A stretch of DNA of 64,000 nucleotides from Solidesulfovibrio sp. (GTDB lineage: Bacteria > Desulfobacterota > Desulfovibrionia > Desulfovibrionales > Desulfovibrionaceae), in contig NZ_JBCFBA010000021.1 of the NCBI RefSeq assembly GCF_038562415.1, forward strand, positions 37,394-101,393, in the 5' to 3' direction. The notes under the pieces are model-generated. The model saw only the letters and a list, made by a program, of their open reading frames with translations, was not told the origin of the DNA and did no database searches. Shown piece after piece: positions 1 to 8,566 of this stretch. Position 1 is the stretch's first letter; every line of letters begins with the position of its first letter. The position numbers and the translations under genes are program-made.

Positions 1-2
1 AC

Positions 3-734
3 AACAGAGAGCCAAAGCCGAAATTAGAATATCAAATATATGCATGGGAAGAGAATTTCCAAACAGAAGAATGCTTAACTCACAGCAACTTCGATCGAAA
101 ACAAATACAACTTGTCAAGCGAGGTGCAAGTATTACTAAAAAATTAAAGAAAATGGGCGGCTCACACCATATTGGGTATGGATCAATAATCGGGAACTTA
201 TTAGATAAAATACCAAATAGATTTTCAACATGCGGAGAATTAATCGAACAATTGAGCAATTACACCCCACGGAAAGGAATCTATAGGATACACAGAGAGG
301 CTTTAGACGCTATTAAATTCGACAATGAAAGATTTGCAACAGCAACTTTCGACACAAGCAAACCACTCCCCATACAATTCATCAGAATATACAAGTTAGT
401 AGTTGGCCTTCAACACATGAAGTCCGAATCAAAAGAACATGTCGATTACGACAAATTAGAAGAAATAGACTGCGACATTGAATACTATATCCTTACAAGC
501 AACAAAAAGATTAGTTATTCACCAAGAGGGGACACCGCAAGAATGATTGGCTTATGGCTATATGATTATTGCAAAGAGAACGATTGCGGCGGCCCTACTG
601 CCATAACAGAGCTAAGAAGAACAGTTTTTTTAAACAAACTTGGGATTGATTCCAAGCAAGACAGAGAGTTTCAGCGATGGCTTGTCGGGACGCATAAATG
701 CATAGCAGATTCAGAGGTCCACGCACTTAGCTAA
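3..734 (+). CDS. Hypothetical protein, 5'-truncated by window edge
   Basis: The reading frame is open from base 3 to the TAA-containing end at 734 with no stop, so the first in-frame ATG (153) is probably internal and the gene begins outside the window. The visible part encodes about 243 residues. It is AT-rich and uses codons (ata, aga, tta) that are rare in the core genes to the right, which points to foreign origin. The protein is charged, with no signal peptide or clear membrane segment. I do not recognise a family. It precedes an AlpA-like regulator and a primase-like gene, so it is probably cargo of the same element. Confidence 0.6.
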   Translation, partial: NREPKPKLEYQIYAWEENFQTEECLTHSNFDRKQIQLVKRGASITKKLKKMGGSHHIGYGSIIGNLLDKIPNRFSTCGELIEQLSNYTPRKGIYRIHREALDAIKFDNERFATATFDTSKPLPIQFIRIYKLVVGLQHMKSESKEHVDYDKLEEIDCDIEYYILTSNKKISYSPRGDTARMIGLWLYDYCKENDCGGPTAITELRRTVFLNKLGIDSKQDREFQRWLVGTHKCIADSEVHALS

Positions 735-897
735 TCTTATTTTCGATATGACACTCGTGGACATTCCACACTGTCACTGACAATAGAACATCCTGCCGCT
801 TGCCACTGTCAGTAAGACCCCGCACGCACTGACGTAGATACCTATTCATTTTTTCGGCATCCCATAGGGAGTTTAACTTACCCAAAGGAGATGCCAC

Positions 898-1104
898 ATG
901 CCTCGAAGCCTTCGTACCCGTGAGGCCGCCGCATACCTGGGCGTTTCGGCCGGAACCCTCGAAGTCTGGCGCTGCAAGGGACGCGGTCCCCGGTATTCCA
1001 AACTAGGCAAGGTGGTCGTCTACGACCCCACTGATCTGGACGCCTTTCGTGAATCCCGCAAGGTCTTCACCGTGGACACCATGCCCGCGTCGTCAGTTCG
1101 CTGA
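898..1104 (+). CDS. AlpA/excisionase-like helix-turn-helix protein
   Basis: This 68-residue protein has the layout of MerR-superfamily excisionase/AlpA regulators: an N-terminal LRTREAAAYLGVS helix-turn-helix, a Trp-containing recognition segment, a basic RGPRYSKLGK wing and a YDPTDLDAF ending. Such proteins activate or direct excision of integrative elements. An AAAGGAG Shine-Dalgarno lies about 7 bases before the ATG. The next gene starts 12 bases downstream, so the two are probably cotranscribed. The 160 bases upstream contain ACTGACA (776-782) and its inverse TGTCAGT (807-813), a weak operator candidate. No integrase is visible in the window. Confidence 0.75.
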   Translation: MPRSLRTREAAAYLGVSAGTLEVWRCKGRGPRYSKLGKVVVYDPTDLDAFRESRKVFTVDTMPASSVR

Positions 1105-1115
1105 GGTCGGTAGCC

Positions 1116-3515
1116 ATGTACAAAGAACATATTGACGAATTTCGCGCCTTCCTCGAAAGCGTGGCACTGCGCCCTGCCGACATCATCGCTGACGGGAAGA
1201 TTCACCGCTGCGGCACCGTCGGCAAAGAGCAAGGCGCAGACGGTTCCTATTTGCTCTATCCCGATTTCCCTCTTTACGGTCGCTGCTGGAACTTTCGAAC
1301 CGGCGAAGAGGCCGTCTGGACGAAAGAAACCTCAGTTCCGCTCTCAAGTGAAGCACGCGCCAAGATCGAGACCGCGAGAAAAGTACGACAGCAGACTGAG
1401 GATGCACGCGCCGCCACCGCTCGCAACAACGCGCAGAGCATTTGGGGCGCGGCTAGGCCCGCACCTGGCGACCACCCCTATTTTATCAAGAAGGGCGTTA
1501 AGCCGCATGGGAACATCCGCATTGCTCAAGACGGGCGGCTGGTGGTTCCCGTGTTTGACGCCAACGGAACCCTTCTCTCCCTCCAGTTCATCTCCGCAAT
1601 GGGGGAGAAACGATTCCTCTCCGGGGGCAGGGTGCGAGGTGGTTTTTTTCAGATCGATGGCAACAATGGCCCTCTTTACATAGCTGAAGGCTATGCCACC
1701 GGCGCAACCATCCATGCAGCCACCGGAGAGCATGTTCTTGTAGCCTTCAACTGTGGGAATCTCCTGGCCGTGGCAAAAGTTGTGCGCCAAATTTACCCAA
1801 ATCGCTCCATTATCATTTGCGCTGAGGATGACCACGCCACAGCGGTTAACACTGGGAAAAATCCGGGAATCGAAAAAGCCACTGAAGCGGCCATGTCGAT
1901 CAGTGGCCTTTTAGCCATACCTGTATTTCAGGACCCCGCTGGCAAATCGGATTTCAATGACCTCGCGGCCACCGAAGGTCTCGAAGCCGTCAGAACTTGC
2001 CTACGTGCAGCGAAATCCGTAGCGCCGCCCCGTGTTTCTCATGGGTCTGGCCTCGCGCCGGTCCCTTTTGAAAACACTATCCCGCCGTCGATCCCGCCGG
2101 AGCATGTGCCTGGCATCCTTCGGGACTTTTCCTTGGCATTGTCGGAATCCCTGCAAGTCCCCTTCGAGCTGGCCTTATGCAATGCCCTTGGAACCGTGGC
2201 CGTAGCTGCCCAACGCAAAATCCAGGTTCTGATCAAAGAGGGTTACACGGAACCACTCAATATCTATGCATTATGCCCCCTTCCACCAGGCGAGCGCAAA
2301 AGTCCTACGGTCGAAGCATGCAAAGGCCCTTTAGTCGAATGGCAAAGCGCCAACTATCATGCAATGCGAGACATCATCCTGGATGCTGCAAGTGAACGAA
2401 AGACCCTTGAGAAAGCCATAGAAGCCAAGCGCGGACTGGTTGCAAAAGCGAAAAACGACGAGGCTCGTCGTGTACTCATAGAGGACATCAAGAGCATGGA
2501 ACGGGCACTCCCTGAAGTACCCATATCGCCCCGCCTGCTCGCGGATGATTTCACTCCAGAGGCCCTTGGCATGCTCATGGAACGTCATGAACAACGTATC
2601 GGAGTACTTGAGGCTGAGGGAGGGCTCTTTGACACGTTGTCCGGGAGATATTCCAACGGCATCCCAAATCTCGACGCCGTACTCAAGTTCTGGTCCGGGG
2701 AGTCCTGCCAGATAGATCGTCGAGGCCGCGACTCCATCTTTCTTGACGATCCGCATTTAACGCTTGTTATTTCCACGCAGCCGGAAATCGTCCAGGGACT
2801 TGCCGATCGTCCGGGCTTCAGAGGACGAGGTCTGATCGGAAGATTCCTCTATGTCATACCCCAAAGCCGCCTGGGATGGCGATCCGTCGAAACCAAGCCC
2901 GTGTATCCCGGATTGATGAAATTATGGAGGGACACAATCCACAAGCTTCTGGACCTGCCATGGGCGCGTGGCACCCATGGGGAGGCAATCCCATACGATA
3001 TCCAGCTGGATAAAACGGCTTATCGACAGTGGCAAGAATATGCCGCAAGCGTGGAAAAGGAGCTTGGGCCGGGCGGGCAGTTCGAAAACATGACAGACTG
3101 GGCAGGCAAACTTCCGGGCCAGATCATACGCTTGGTCGGGCTCTTTCATGTAGCGACGGACCCCGATCCGCTGGACAAGCCCATTGCAACCGCCACAATG
3201 ACAGATGCCCTGGTTGTTGCCGCGATCCTGGCCGAACATGCCAAAGCGGCCTACGGGCTCATGGGGTCCGACCCGTCCCAGGATTGCGCCAAAGCCATTT
3301 TGCGCTGGATCAAACGCGATCGTGTGGAACGGTTCAGCGCCCGCGATACACTCGAGAAAGTCAAGGGACGTTTCCCAACCATGGAAAAAGTCAATCCAGG
3401 GCTCTCAATCCTGATTGAGCGGGCTTTCATCTTCGAGACGGCCCCTGAGCCTCACAAGGGTCCGGGGCGCAAGCCCAGCACAACCTTCACAGTTAATCCC
3501 AAACTGTGGGAGTGA
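1116..3515 (+). CDS. Toprim/DUF3987 primase-like mobile-element protein
   Basis: This 799-residue cytoplasmic protein has a Toprim-like domain around residues 185-265, with the acidic motif YIAEGYATG near 189-197 and IICAEDDH near 234-241. A long C-terminal DUF3987-type region follows (about 330-780), with the segment LCPLPPGERKSP. This architecture is typical of phage, satellite and integrative-element proteins thought to act in element DNA replication. The expected P-loop is not canonical, so helicase activity is unproven. The ATG at 1116 has only a weak GAGGT-type ribosome site and is close to the AlpA-like gene. Codon use is less GC-rich than in the core chromosome. Confidence 0.75.
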   Translation: MYKEHIDEFRAFLESVALRPADIIADGKIHRCGTVGKEQGADGSYLLYPDFPLYGRCWNFRTGEEAVWTKETSVPLSSEARAKIETARKVRQQTEDARAATARNNAQSIWGAARPAPGDHPYFIKKGVKPHGNIRIAQDGRLVVPVFDANGTLLSLQFISAMGEKRFLSGGRVRGGFFQIDGNNGPLYIAEGYATGATIHAATGEHVLVAFNCGNLLAVAKVVRQIYPNRSIIICAEDDHATAVNTGKNPGIEKATEAAMSISGLLAIPVFQDPAGKSDFNDLAATEGLEAVRTCLRAAKSVAPPRVSHGSGLAPVPFENTIPPSIPPEHVPGILRDFSLALSESLQVPFELALCNALGTVAVAAQRKIQVLIKEGYTEPLNIYALCPLPPGERKSPTVEACKGPLVEWQSANYHAMRDIILDAASERKTLEKAIEAKRGLVAKAKNDEARRVLIEDIKSMERALPEVPISPRLLADDFTPEALGMLMERHEQRIGVLEAEGGLFDTLSGRYSNGIPNLDAVLKFWSGESCQIDRRGRDSIFLDDPHLTLVISTQPEIVQGLADRPGFRGRGLIGRFLYVIPQSRLGWRSVETKPVYPGLMKLWRDTIHKLLDLPWARGTHGEAIPYDIQLDKTAYRQWQEYAASVEKELGPGGQFENMTDWAGKLPGQIIRLVGLFHVATDPDPLDKPIATATMTDALVVAAILAEHAKAAYGLMGSDPSQDCAKAILRWIKRDRVERFSARDTLEKVKGRFPTMEKVNPGLSILIERAFIFETAPEPHKGPGRKPSTTFTVNPKLWE

Positions 3516-4077
3516 ATTGTTGGCAATATTCTCTCAAGCAAATACAAAGCGACAGGATTACTCCTTATTCGCAATATTCGCAGAATGCGCACTATCACCA
3601 GTGAGACGGTCTTGCGGAGACTATTGACCAAGGACTTGGCCTCACCATCCCAAGATCAACAGTCTCGAACGCACCGCCCCATAACCTGCTGGCATCGAAC
3701 TGCGAAGAAATGATGCCTGTTTTGAGCAAGTCGCTTTTTTTCAAGCTTATCAGTAGTTACTCTATTTTTGACTCTTTCTTGAAATTACCTGGTAAATATT
3801 TACCTTAACTTCACTTTCTTGAGTCCTCAATGCCTTTTCTGCACCGTCTGTTCCCTTCCTCTTGACTCAAGCCCCCCCGAATCGGTTGACATGCTTTCGG
3901 GGGAAGCCCCCGGAAAACGTTTTGCCTATAGGGCTTGCCAGGGATGGGGGTGTCCCTCTAAATTGGTGGTGGAAATATCCCATCAAGTCGGCATGGTGCC
4001 CTCCACGGCATGCGGCGACGATGGCCTGAAAGCCCGTAGCGCCGCTTGCTCGACTCCGTTTCGACAAAAGGTATCTC
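3516..4077. other. Intergenic gap before the restriction operon
   Basis: This 562-base gap separates the primase-like gene from hsdM. It has an AT-rich left half and a GC-rich right half. An 8-bp hairpin, CCCCCGAA (3874-3881) pairing with TTCGGGGG (3896-3903), sits inside it. The one longer frame here (3819-4205) runs into hsdM and has no recognisable protein character. I see no convincing promoter, although the hsd operon promoter must lie here or further upstream. Confidence 0.4.
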
Positions 4078-6183
4078 ATGACTTCCGAGACGCATTTTCA
4101 GATCGCCAATTTCATCTGGAGCATCTGCAATCTGCTCCGTGGCCCGTACAAGCGAAACGAATATCGCAAGGTCATCTTGCCGCTGACGGTGCTTCGTCGT
4201 TTTGACTGTCTGCTTGCGCCAACGAAAGCAGATGTACTCAAGGAATACTCCCGCATAGAAGGGAAGCCGACAACCGTTATCAGCGGCCTACTCCAAAGGA
4301 TCACGGGACATCAGTTCTATAATCTATCAAAACTTGATTTTAAAAGACTGCTTGACGATCCAAACCAATTGGCGATCAATCTCAACAGTTACATCAAAGA
4401 CTTCTCACCAAATGTTCGTACCATCATGGAGAAGTTCGCTTTTGAGCAACAAATTGCCAAAATGGCCGACAAGAACATTCTTTTCTTGGTGATAAAGGCC
4501 TTTTGCGACGAAAAAATGGACTTGTCCGCCGAGAAAGTGGACAATCTGCAAATGGGGTACGTGTTCGAGGAACTCATCCGGATCGGCGCGGAACAGGCCA
4601 ACGAGGAGGCCGGGGAGCATTTCACGCCGCGCGAAGTCATCAAGCTCATGGTCAACCTGCTGCTCTCGCCGGAAAATGATCTGCGCCGCAGCCATGTGGT
4701 CAAAACCATCTACGATCCGGCCTGCGGCACGGGCGGCATGCTGTCCGTGGCCGAGAAGTACATCCGTACCCTCAACTCGGAAGCCGATCCGCACCTTTTC
4801 GGCCAGGACTGGAACGACGAGGCCTGGGCGGTCTGCAAATCCGACATGCTCATCAAGGGTGATGATTCCGAGAATATCCGCCTGGGCAACAGTTTCACCG
4901 AAGACGCCTTTGACCGAGATATCCAGGACAACAAGATCACCTTCGACTATATGCTGGCCAATCCGCCTTTTGGCGTCGAATGGAAGCAGCAGGCCAAATT
5001 CATCGAGGACGAGCACGTCAATCTTGGCTATGCCGGCCGGTTTGGGGCGGGCACGCCGCGCATCAACGACGGTTCTCTGCTTTTCTTGCAGCACATGCTT
5101 TCCAAGATGCGCGCGCCCAAGGACGGCGGCGGTCGTATCGGCATCGTCTTCAACGGCTCGCCGCTTTTCACCGGCGACGCGGGCAGCGGCGAGAGCAACA
5201 TCAGGCAATGGATCATCGAGAACGACTGGCTTGAAGCCATAGTGGCCCTGCCGGACCAGCTTTTCTACAACACCGGCATCGCCACCTATATCTGGATTCT
5301 CACCAACCGGAAGGAACCGGCCCGCAAGAGAAAGGTTCAGCTGATCGACGCGCGGCAATTCTTCGTGAAAATGAAAAAGAGCCTGGGCAACAAGCGCAAC
5401 AAGATCGGCGACGCCGAGGAGGGCGAAGCGGACCAGATCGGCGACATCACCCGCATCCACGGGGCGTTCCGGGACGGCGAAATCCGCGAACGGGGAACGA
5501 ACGGCGGAACCAAAACCTTTGTGGTCAGCAAAGTTTTCGACAATGAGGATTTCGGGTTTCGCAAGATCACGGTGGAGCGCCCCTTGCGCCTGAACTTCCA
5601 GGCCAGCCCCGAGCGCATTGCCCGTATCGAGGAAGAGACCTCCTTCCGCAATCTGGCGTCCAGCAACAAGAAATCGGAGAAGGTGCGGCTCCAGGAAATC
5701 GAGGAGGGCAGGAAGCGGCAAGAGATCATCCGTGCCATGCTGCGCCGGCTTGGCGAGGAGACGAAGGCCGAGGTCTTCCTGTCCCGCGAGACGTTCTTGG
5801 CCAAGCTCAAGGCCCTGGACCGCAAGCTTGGCGTCCGCCTGTCCACGGCCGAGCGCAAGGCTGTGCTTTCCGCGTTGTCCGAGCGGGACGAGGCCGCCGC
5901 AATCTGCCGCGACGGGCAGGGCAATCCCGAGCCCGACGTGGATTTGCGGGACACGGAATGCGTGCCGCTTAAGCAGGACGTCGAGGCGTATTTCCGCCGG
6001 GAGGTGCTACCGCATGTCCCGGATGCCTGGATCGACCACGCCAAGACCAAGGTGGGCTATGAGATTCCGCTCAACCGGCATTTCTACCGCTACGAGCCGC
6101 CGCGCCCCTTGGAGGAGATCGAGGCGGACATCAGGGCGCTTGAGGGCGAGATCATGGCCATGCTGCGCGAGGTGACGGCATGA
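4078..6183 (+). CDS. hsdM: Type I restriction-modification DNA methyltransferase subunit
   Basis: HsdM transfers a methyl group from S-adenosylmethionine to adenine N6 in the bipartite site selected by HsdS, protecting host DNA. The N-terminal helical HsdM domain covers about residues 1-160. The SAM-binding motif DPACGTGG is near 213-220, and the adenine-methylase catalytic motif NPPF is at about 295-298. At 701 residues it is longer than the usual roughly 500. The extra C-terminal 200 residues are charged and helical and probably contact HsdS or HsdR. Its stop overlaps the rhuM start in ATGA, which begins a chain of overlapping genes. Confidence 0.95.
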   Translation: MTSETHFQIANFIWSICNLLRGPYKRNEYRKVILPLTVLRRFDCLLAPTKADVLKEYSRIEGKPTTVISGLLQRITGHQFYNLSKLDFKRLLDDPNQLAINLNSYIKDFSPNVRTIMEKFAFEQQIAKMADKNILFLVIKAFCDEKMDLSAEKVDNLQMGYVFEELIRIGAEQANEEAGEHFTPREVIKLMVNLLLSPENDLRRSHVVKTIYDPACGTGGMLSVAEKYIRTLNSEADPHLFGQDWNDEAWAVCKSDMLIKGDDSENIRLGNSFTEDAFDRDIQDNKITFDYMLANPPFGVEWKQQAKFIEDEHVNLGYAGRFGAGTPRINDGSLLFLQHMLSKMRAPKDGGGRIGIVFNGSPLFTGDAGSGESNIRQWIIENDWLEAIVALPDQLFYNTGIATYIWILTNRKEPARKRKVQLIDARQFFVKMKKSLGNKRNKIGDAEEGEADQIGDITRIHGAFRDGEIRERGTNGGTKTFVVSKVFDNEDFGFRKITVERPLRLNFQASPERIARIEEETSFRNLASSNKKSEKVRLQEIEEGRKRQEIIRAMLRRLGEETKAEVFLSRETFLAKLKALDRKLGVRLSTAERKAVLSALSERDEAAAICRDGQGNPEPDVDLRDTECVPLKQDVEAYFRREVLPHVPDAWIDHAKTKVGYEIPLNRHFYRYEPPRPLEEIEADIRALEGEIMAMLREVTA

Positions 6184-7217
6184 CGGACGGGCAGCCGGGC
6201 GGGGAAATCCTCCTGTATCAGACCGAGGACGGGCGCTCCCGCATCCAGGTCCGTTTCGAGTCCGGGACGGTCTGGCTTTCGCAACGGCATATGGCCGAGC
6301 TGTTCCAGACGACCGTGGCCAACGTGAACACCCACTTGCGCAACATCTTTGGGGACGGGGAACTTGCGGCCGAGGCAGTTATTAAGGAATCCTTAATAAC
6401 TGCAACCGATGGGAAACGTTACAAAACCAAGTTTTACAATCTCGACGCCATCCTTTCAGTGGGCTACCGGGTCCGGTCCCACCGAGGCACCCAGTTCCGC
6501 CAGTGGGCCACGCAGCGGTTGCGGGAATACCTGGCCAAGGGGTTTGCCCTGGATGACGAACGGCTCAAGGAGGCCGGCGGCGGGGACTTCTTCGACGAAC
6601 TGCTTGCCCGCATCCGGGACATCCGGGCCAGCGAGCGGGTTTTCTGGCGCAAGGTGCTCGACATCTACGCCACCAGCATGGATTACGATCCGTCCGCCGA
6701 GGCGTCCAAGCGGTTTTTCGCCACCGTGCAAAACAAGATGCACTTCGCCGCCCATGGGCACACCGCCGCCGAGGTCATCCATCTTCGGGCCGACGCTTGC
6801 GCGCCGCACATGGGGCTGACGTCGTTTTCCGGGCTCCGGCCGCGCCAGCAGGATGTGGAGGTGGCCAAGAACTACCTTGGGCCTGAGGAACTTGACACCC
6901 TCAACCGCATTGTTTCGCTCTATCTGGATTTCGCGGAATTGCAGGCGCTCAATCGCACGCCCATGCACATGCGGGATTGGATCGCCAAGCTGGATGATTT
7001 CTTGCGCCTGAGTGGCCGGGAGGTGTTGCAAAACGCCGGCACGGTGAGCCACGAGCAGGCCTTGACCAAGGCGCGCGGGGAATACGAGCGGTTCCGTCTG
7101 GCGCACGCCGACGACGCGAGGCCGGTGGATCGGGATTTTGAAGCCACGGCCAAGGCCTTGGAGCTGGCCGGAAAGTCTCGCCCGCGCCGGGGCAAGAAAG
7201 GGGGCAAGGCGTCGTGA
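6180..7217 (+). CDS. rhuM: RhuM family protein within type I RM operon
   Basis: This 345-residue protein matches the RhuM family. It has an N-terminal DNA-binding-like segment (VWLSQRHMAELFQTT), the block IKESLITATDGKRYKTKFYN and the family core NLDAILSVGYRVRS near residues 85-97. RhuM was named from a Salmonella pathogenicity island. Its biochemical role is unknown, but it is often found between hsdM and hsdS. It overlaps hsdM by 4 bases at its start and hsdS by 4 bases (GTGA) at its end, so translation is probably coupled. An AT-rich 13-bp inverted repeat lies inside the gene at 6375-6403. Confidence 0.88.
   Translation: MTDGQPGGEILLYQTEDGRSRIQVRFESGTVWLSQRHMAELFQTTVANVNTHLRNIFGDGELAAEAVIKESLITATDGKRYKTKFYNLDAILSVGYRVRSHRGTQFRQWATQRLREYLAKGFALDDERLKEAGGGDFFDELLARIRDIRASERVFWRKVLDIYATSMDYDPSAEASKRFFATVQNKMHFAAHGHTAAEVIHLRADACAPHMGLTSFSGLRPRQQDVEVAKNYLGPEELDTLNRIVSLYLDFAELQALNRTPMHMRDWIAKLDDFLRLSGREVLQNAGTVSHEQALTKARGEYERFRLAHADDARPVDRDFEATAKALELAGKSRPRRGKKGGKAS
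6375..6403. repeat. 13-bp perfect inverted repeat inside rhuM
   Basis: The arms GCAGTTATTAAGG (6375-6387) and CCTTAATAACTGC (6391-6403) are exact reverse complements around a 3-base spacer AAT. The stretch encodes AVIKESLITA, a conserved part of RhuM. It uses TTA and ATA codons in an otherwise GC-rich gene. It could form a hairpin in the mRNA or be a dyad binding site. Confidence 0.8.
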
Positions 7218-8566
7218 AATATCCGGCGTATCCGAAGTACAAGGACAGTGGCGTGGAGTGGCTGGGGGAAGTGCCGGAGCATTGGGAACTTTCTAGATTT
7301 TCCAAAAAAGTCTTTATAGCAGAAGGGCAAGTCAACCCAGAAGAATCTCCTTATCTTGATATGTTTTTGATCGCGCCCAATTATATCGAATCGGGAACAG
7401 GGAGACTACTTTCTAAAGAGACTGCAGCTGAACAGGGTGCTGAAAGTGGAAAGTACTTTTGCATGAATGGCGATGTAATATATTCAAAGATTAGGCCGTC
7501 GCTCGCAAAGGTCGTGATGGCTTCGGAAGACTGTCTTTGTAGTGCTGATATGTACCCATTAAGAGGCAAGGGAGGGGTATGTAATAAATTTATTTACTGG
7601 GTGTTGTTGTCAAGGTGGTTTATTGCATGGTCTGTTCTTGAGTCTGACAGAGTTGCCATGCCAAAAATTAATAGAGAAAGTTTGAATAGTTGTCTCTTAT
7701 GCCTGCCTTCTCTCCCAGAACAGCAAGGGATTGCGACCTTCCTGGACGCCCAGACATCCAAACTCGACGCCCTCATAGCCAAGAAACGCGAACTGATTGC
7801 CAAGCTCCAGGAAAAGCGCGCCGCACTCATCACCCGCACCGTCACACGCGGACTGCCGCCGGAAGCCGCCAAGGCCGCCGGGCTTGATCCGCATCCGAAG
7901 ATGAAGGACAGCGGCGTGGAGTGGTTGGGGGAGGTGCCGGAGCATTGGGAAATCAAGCGATTGAAGTACCTTTCCCCAGGTATAACTGTTGGAATCGTTA
8001 TCGAGCCGTCAAAATATTATGAAGAAAGCGGTATCCCTTGCCTGAGATCGTTAAATGTAAAACAAAACTTTTTGGAATATAATAACTTGGTATACATATC
8101 TGCCGAATCTAATATTTTACTCAGTAAGTCTATGCTTCATAAGGGAGATTTAGTGATTGTCAGAACTGGACAACCTGGAACAACCGCAGTTATTGATGAG
8201 AAATTTGACAAATCAAACTGCATAGATTTGATTATTGTGCGCCAATCAAGGTGCCAGTCTGGACATTTCTTAAGTTACTTTTTAAACTCTAAGCAAGGCC
8301 AAATTCAGTTTTGCGAAGGGTCTGGAGGAGCAATTCAGCAGCACTTCAATATATCAATAGCTTCAAATTTGATTATTGCTGCGCCTCCTCTTGCTGAGCA
8401 AGTTAGTATAGTTGACTATCTCAACTCCGAAGTAGCAAAGATTGATGCTCTTCTCAAAGCTACAGAATCTGCCATCGAACGCTTACAAGAATACCGCTCC
8501 GCCCTCATTACCGCCGCCGTGACCGGAAAAATCGACGTCCGAAACATTCCCCCGGAGGCCGCATGA
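7214..8566 (+). CDS. hsdS: Type I restriction-modification specificity subunit
   Basis: HsdS recognises the two halves of the bipartite DNA target for the HsdM/HsdR complex. The 450-residue protein has the classic duplicated layout: target recognition domain 1 (about residues 10-175), a conserved coiled spacer (LDALIAKKRELIAKLQEKR), target recognition domain 2 (about 230-400) and a second conserved helix (IDALLKATESAIERLQEYR). The start is GTG, overlapping the rhuM stop. Both recognition domains are strikingly AT-rich compared with the conserved segments, consistent with domain swapping by recombination. It overlaps the next gene by 4 bases. Confidence 0.95.
   Translation: MKYPAYPKYKDSGVEWLGEVPEHWELSRFSKKVFIAEGQVNPEESPYLDMFLIAPNYIESGTGRLLSKETAAEQGAESGKYFCMNGDVIYSKIRPSLAKVVMASEDCLCSADMYPLRGKGGVCNKFIYWVLLSRWFIAWSVLESDRVAMPKINRESLNSCLLCLPSLPEQQGIATFLDAQTSKLDALIAKKRELIAKLQEKRAALITRTVTRGLPPEAAKAAGLDPHPKMKDSGVEWLGEVPEHWEIKRLKYLSPGITVGIVIEPSKYYEESGIPCLRSLNVKQNFLEYNNLVYISAESNILLSKSMLHKGDLVIVRTGQPGTTAVIDEKFDKSNCIDLIIVRQSRCQSGHFLSYFLNSKQGQIQFCEGSGGAIQQHFNISIASNLIIAAPPLAEQVSIVDYLNSEVAKIDALLKATESAIERLQEYRSALITAAVTGKIDVRNIPPEAA
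7229..7288 (+). repeat. hsdS direct repeat, copy 1
   Basis: This 60-base segment encodes YPKYKDSGVEWLGEVPEHWE at the entrance of recognition domain 1. It matches 53 of 60 bases of copy 2 at 7892-7951, which begins recognition domain 2. Such repeats allow recombination between recognition domains. Confidence 0.85.
7892..7951 (+). repeat. hsdS direct repeat, copy 2
   Basis: This is the second copy of the 60-base repeat at 7229-7288. It encodes HPKMKDSGVEWLGEVPEHWE and marks the entrance to recognition domain 2. Differences from copy 1 are mostly synonymous or fall in one codon pair. Confidence 0.85.

Noticed and set aside
3819..4205. Open frame before hsdM
   Set aside because: It overlaps the hsdM start, has no ribosome site and no protein-like pattern.
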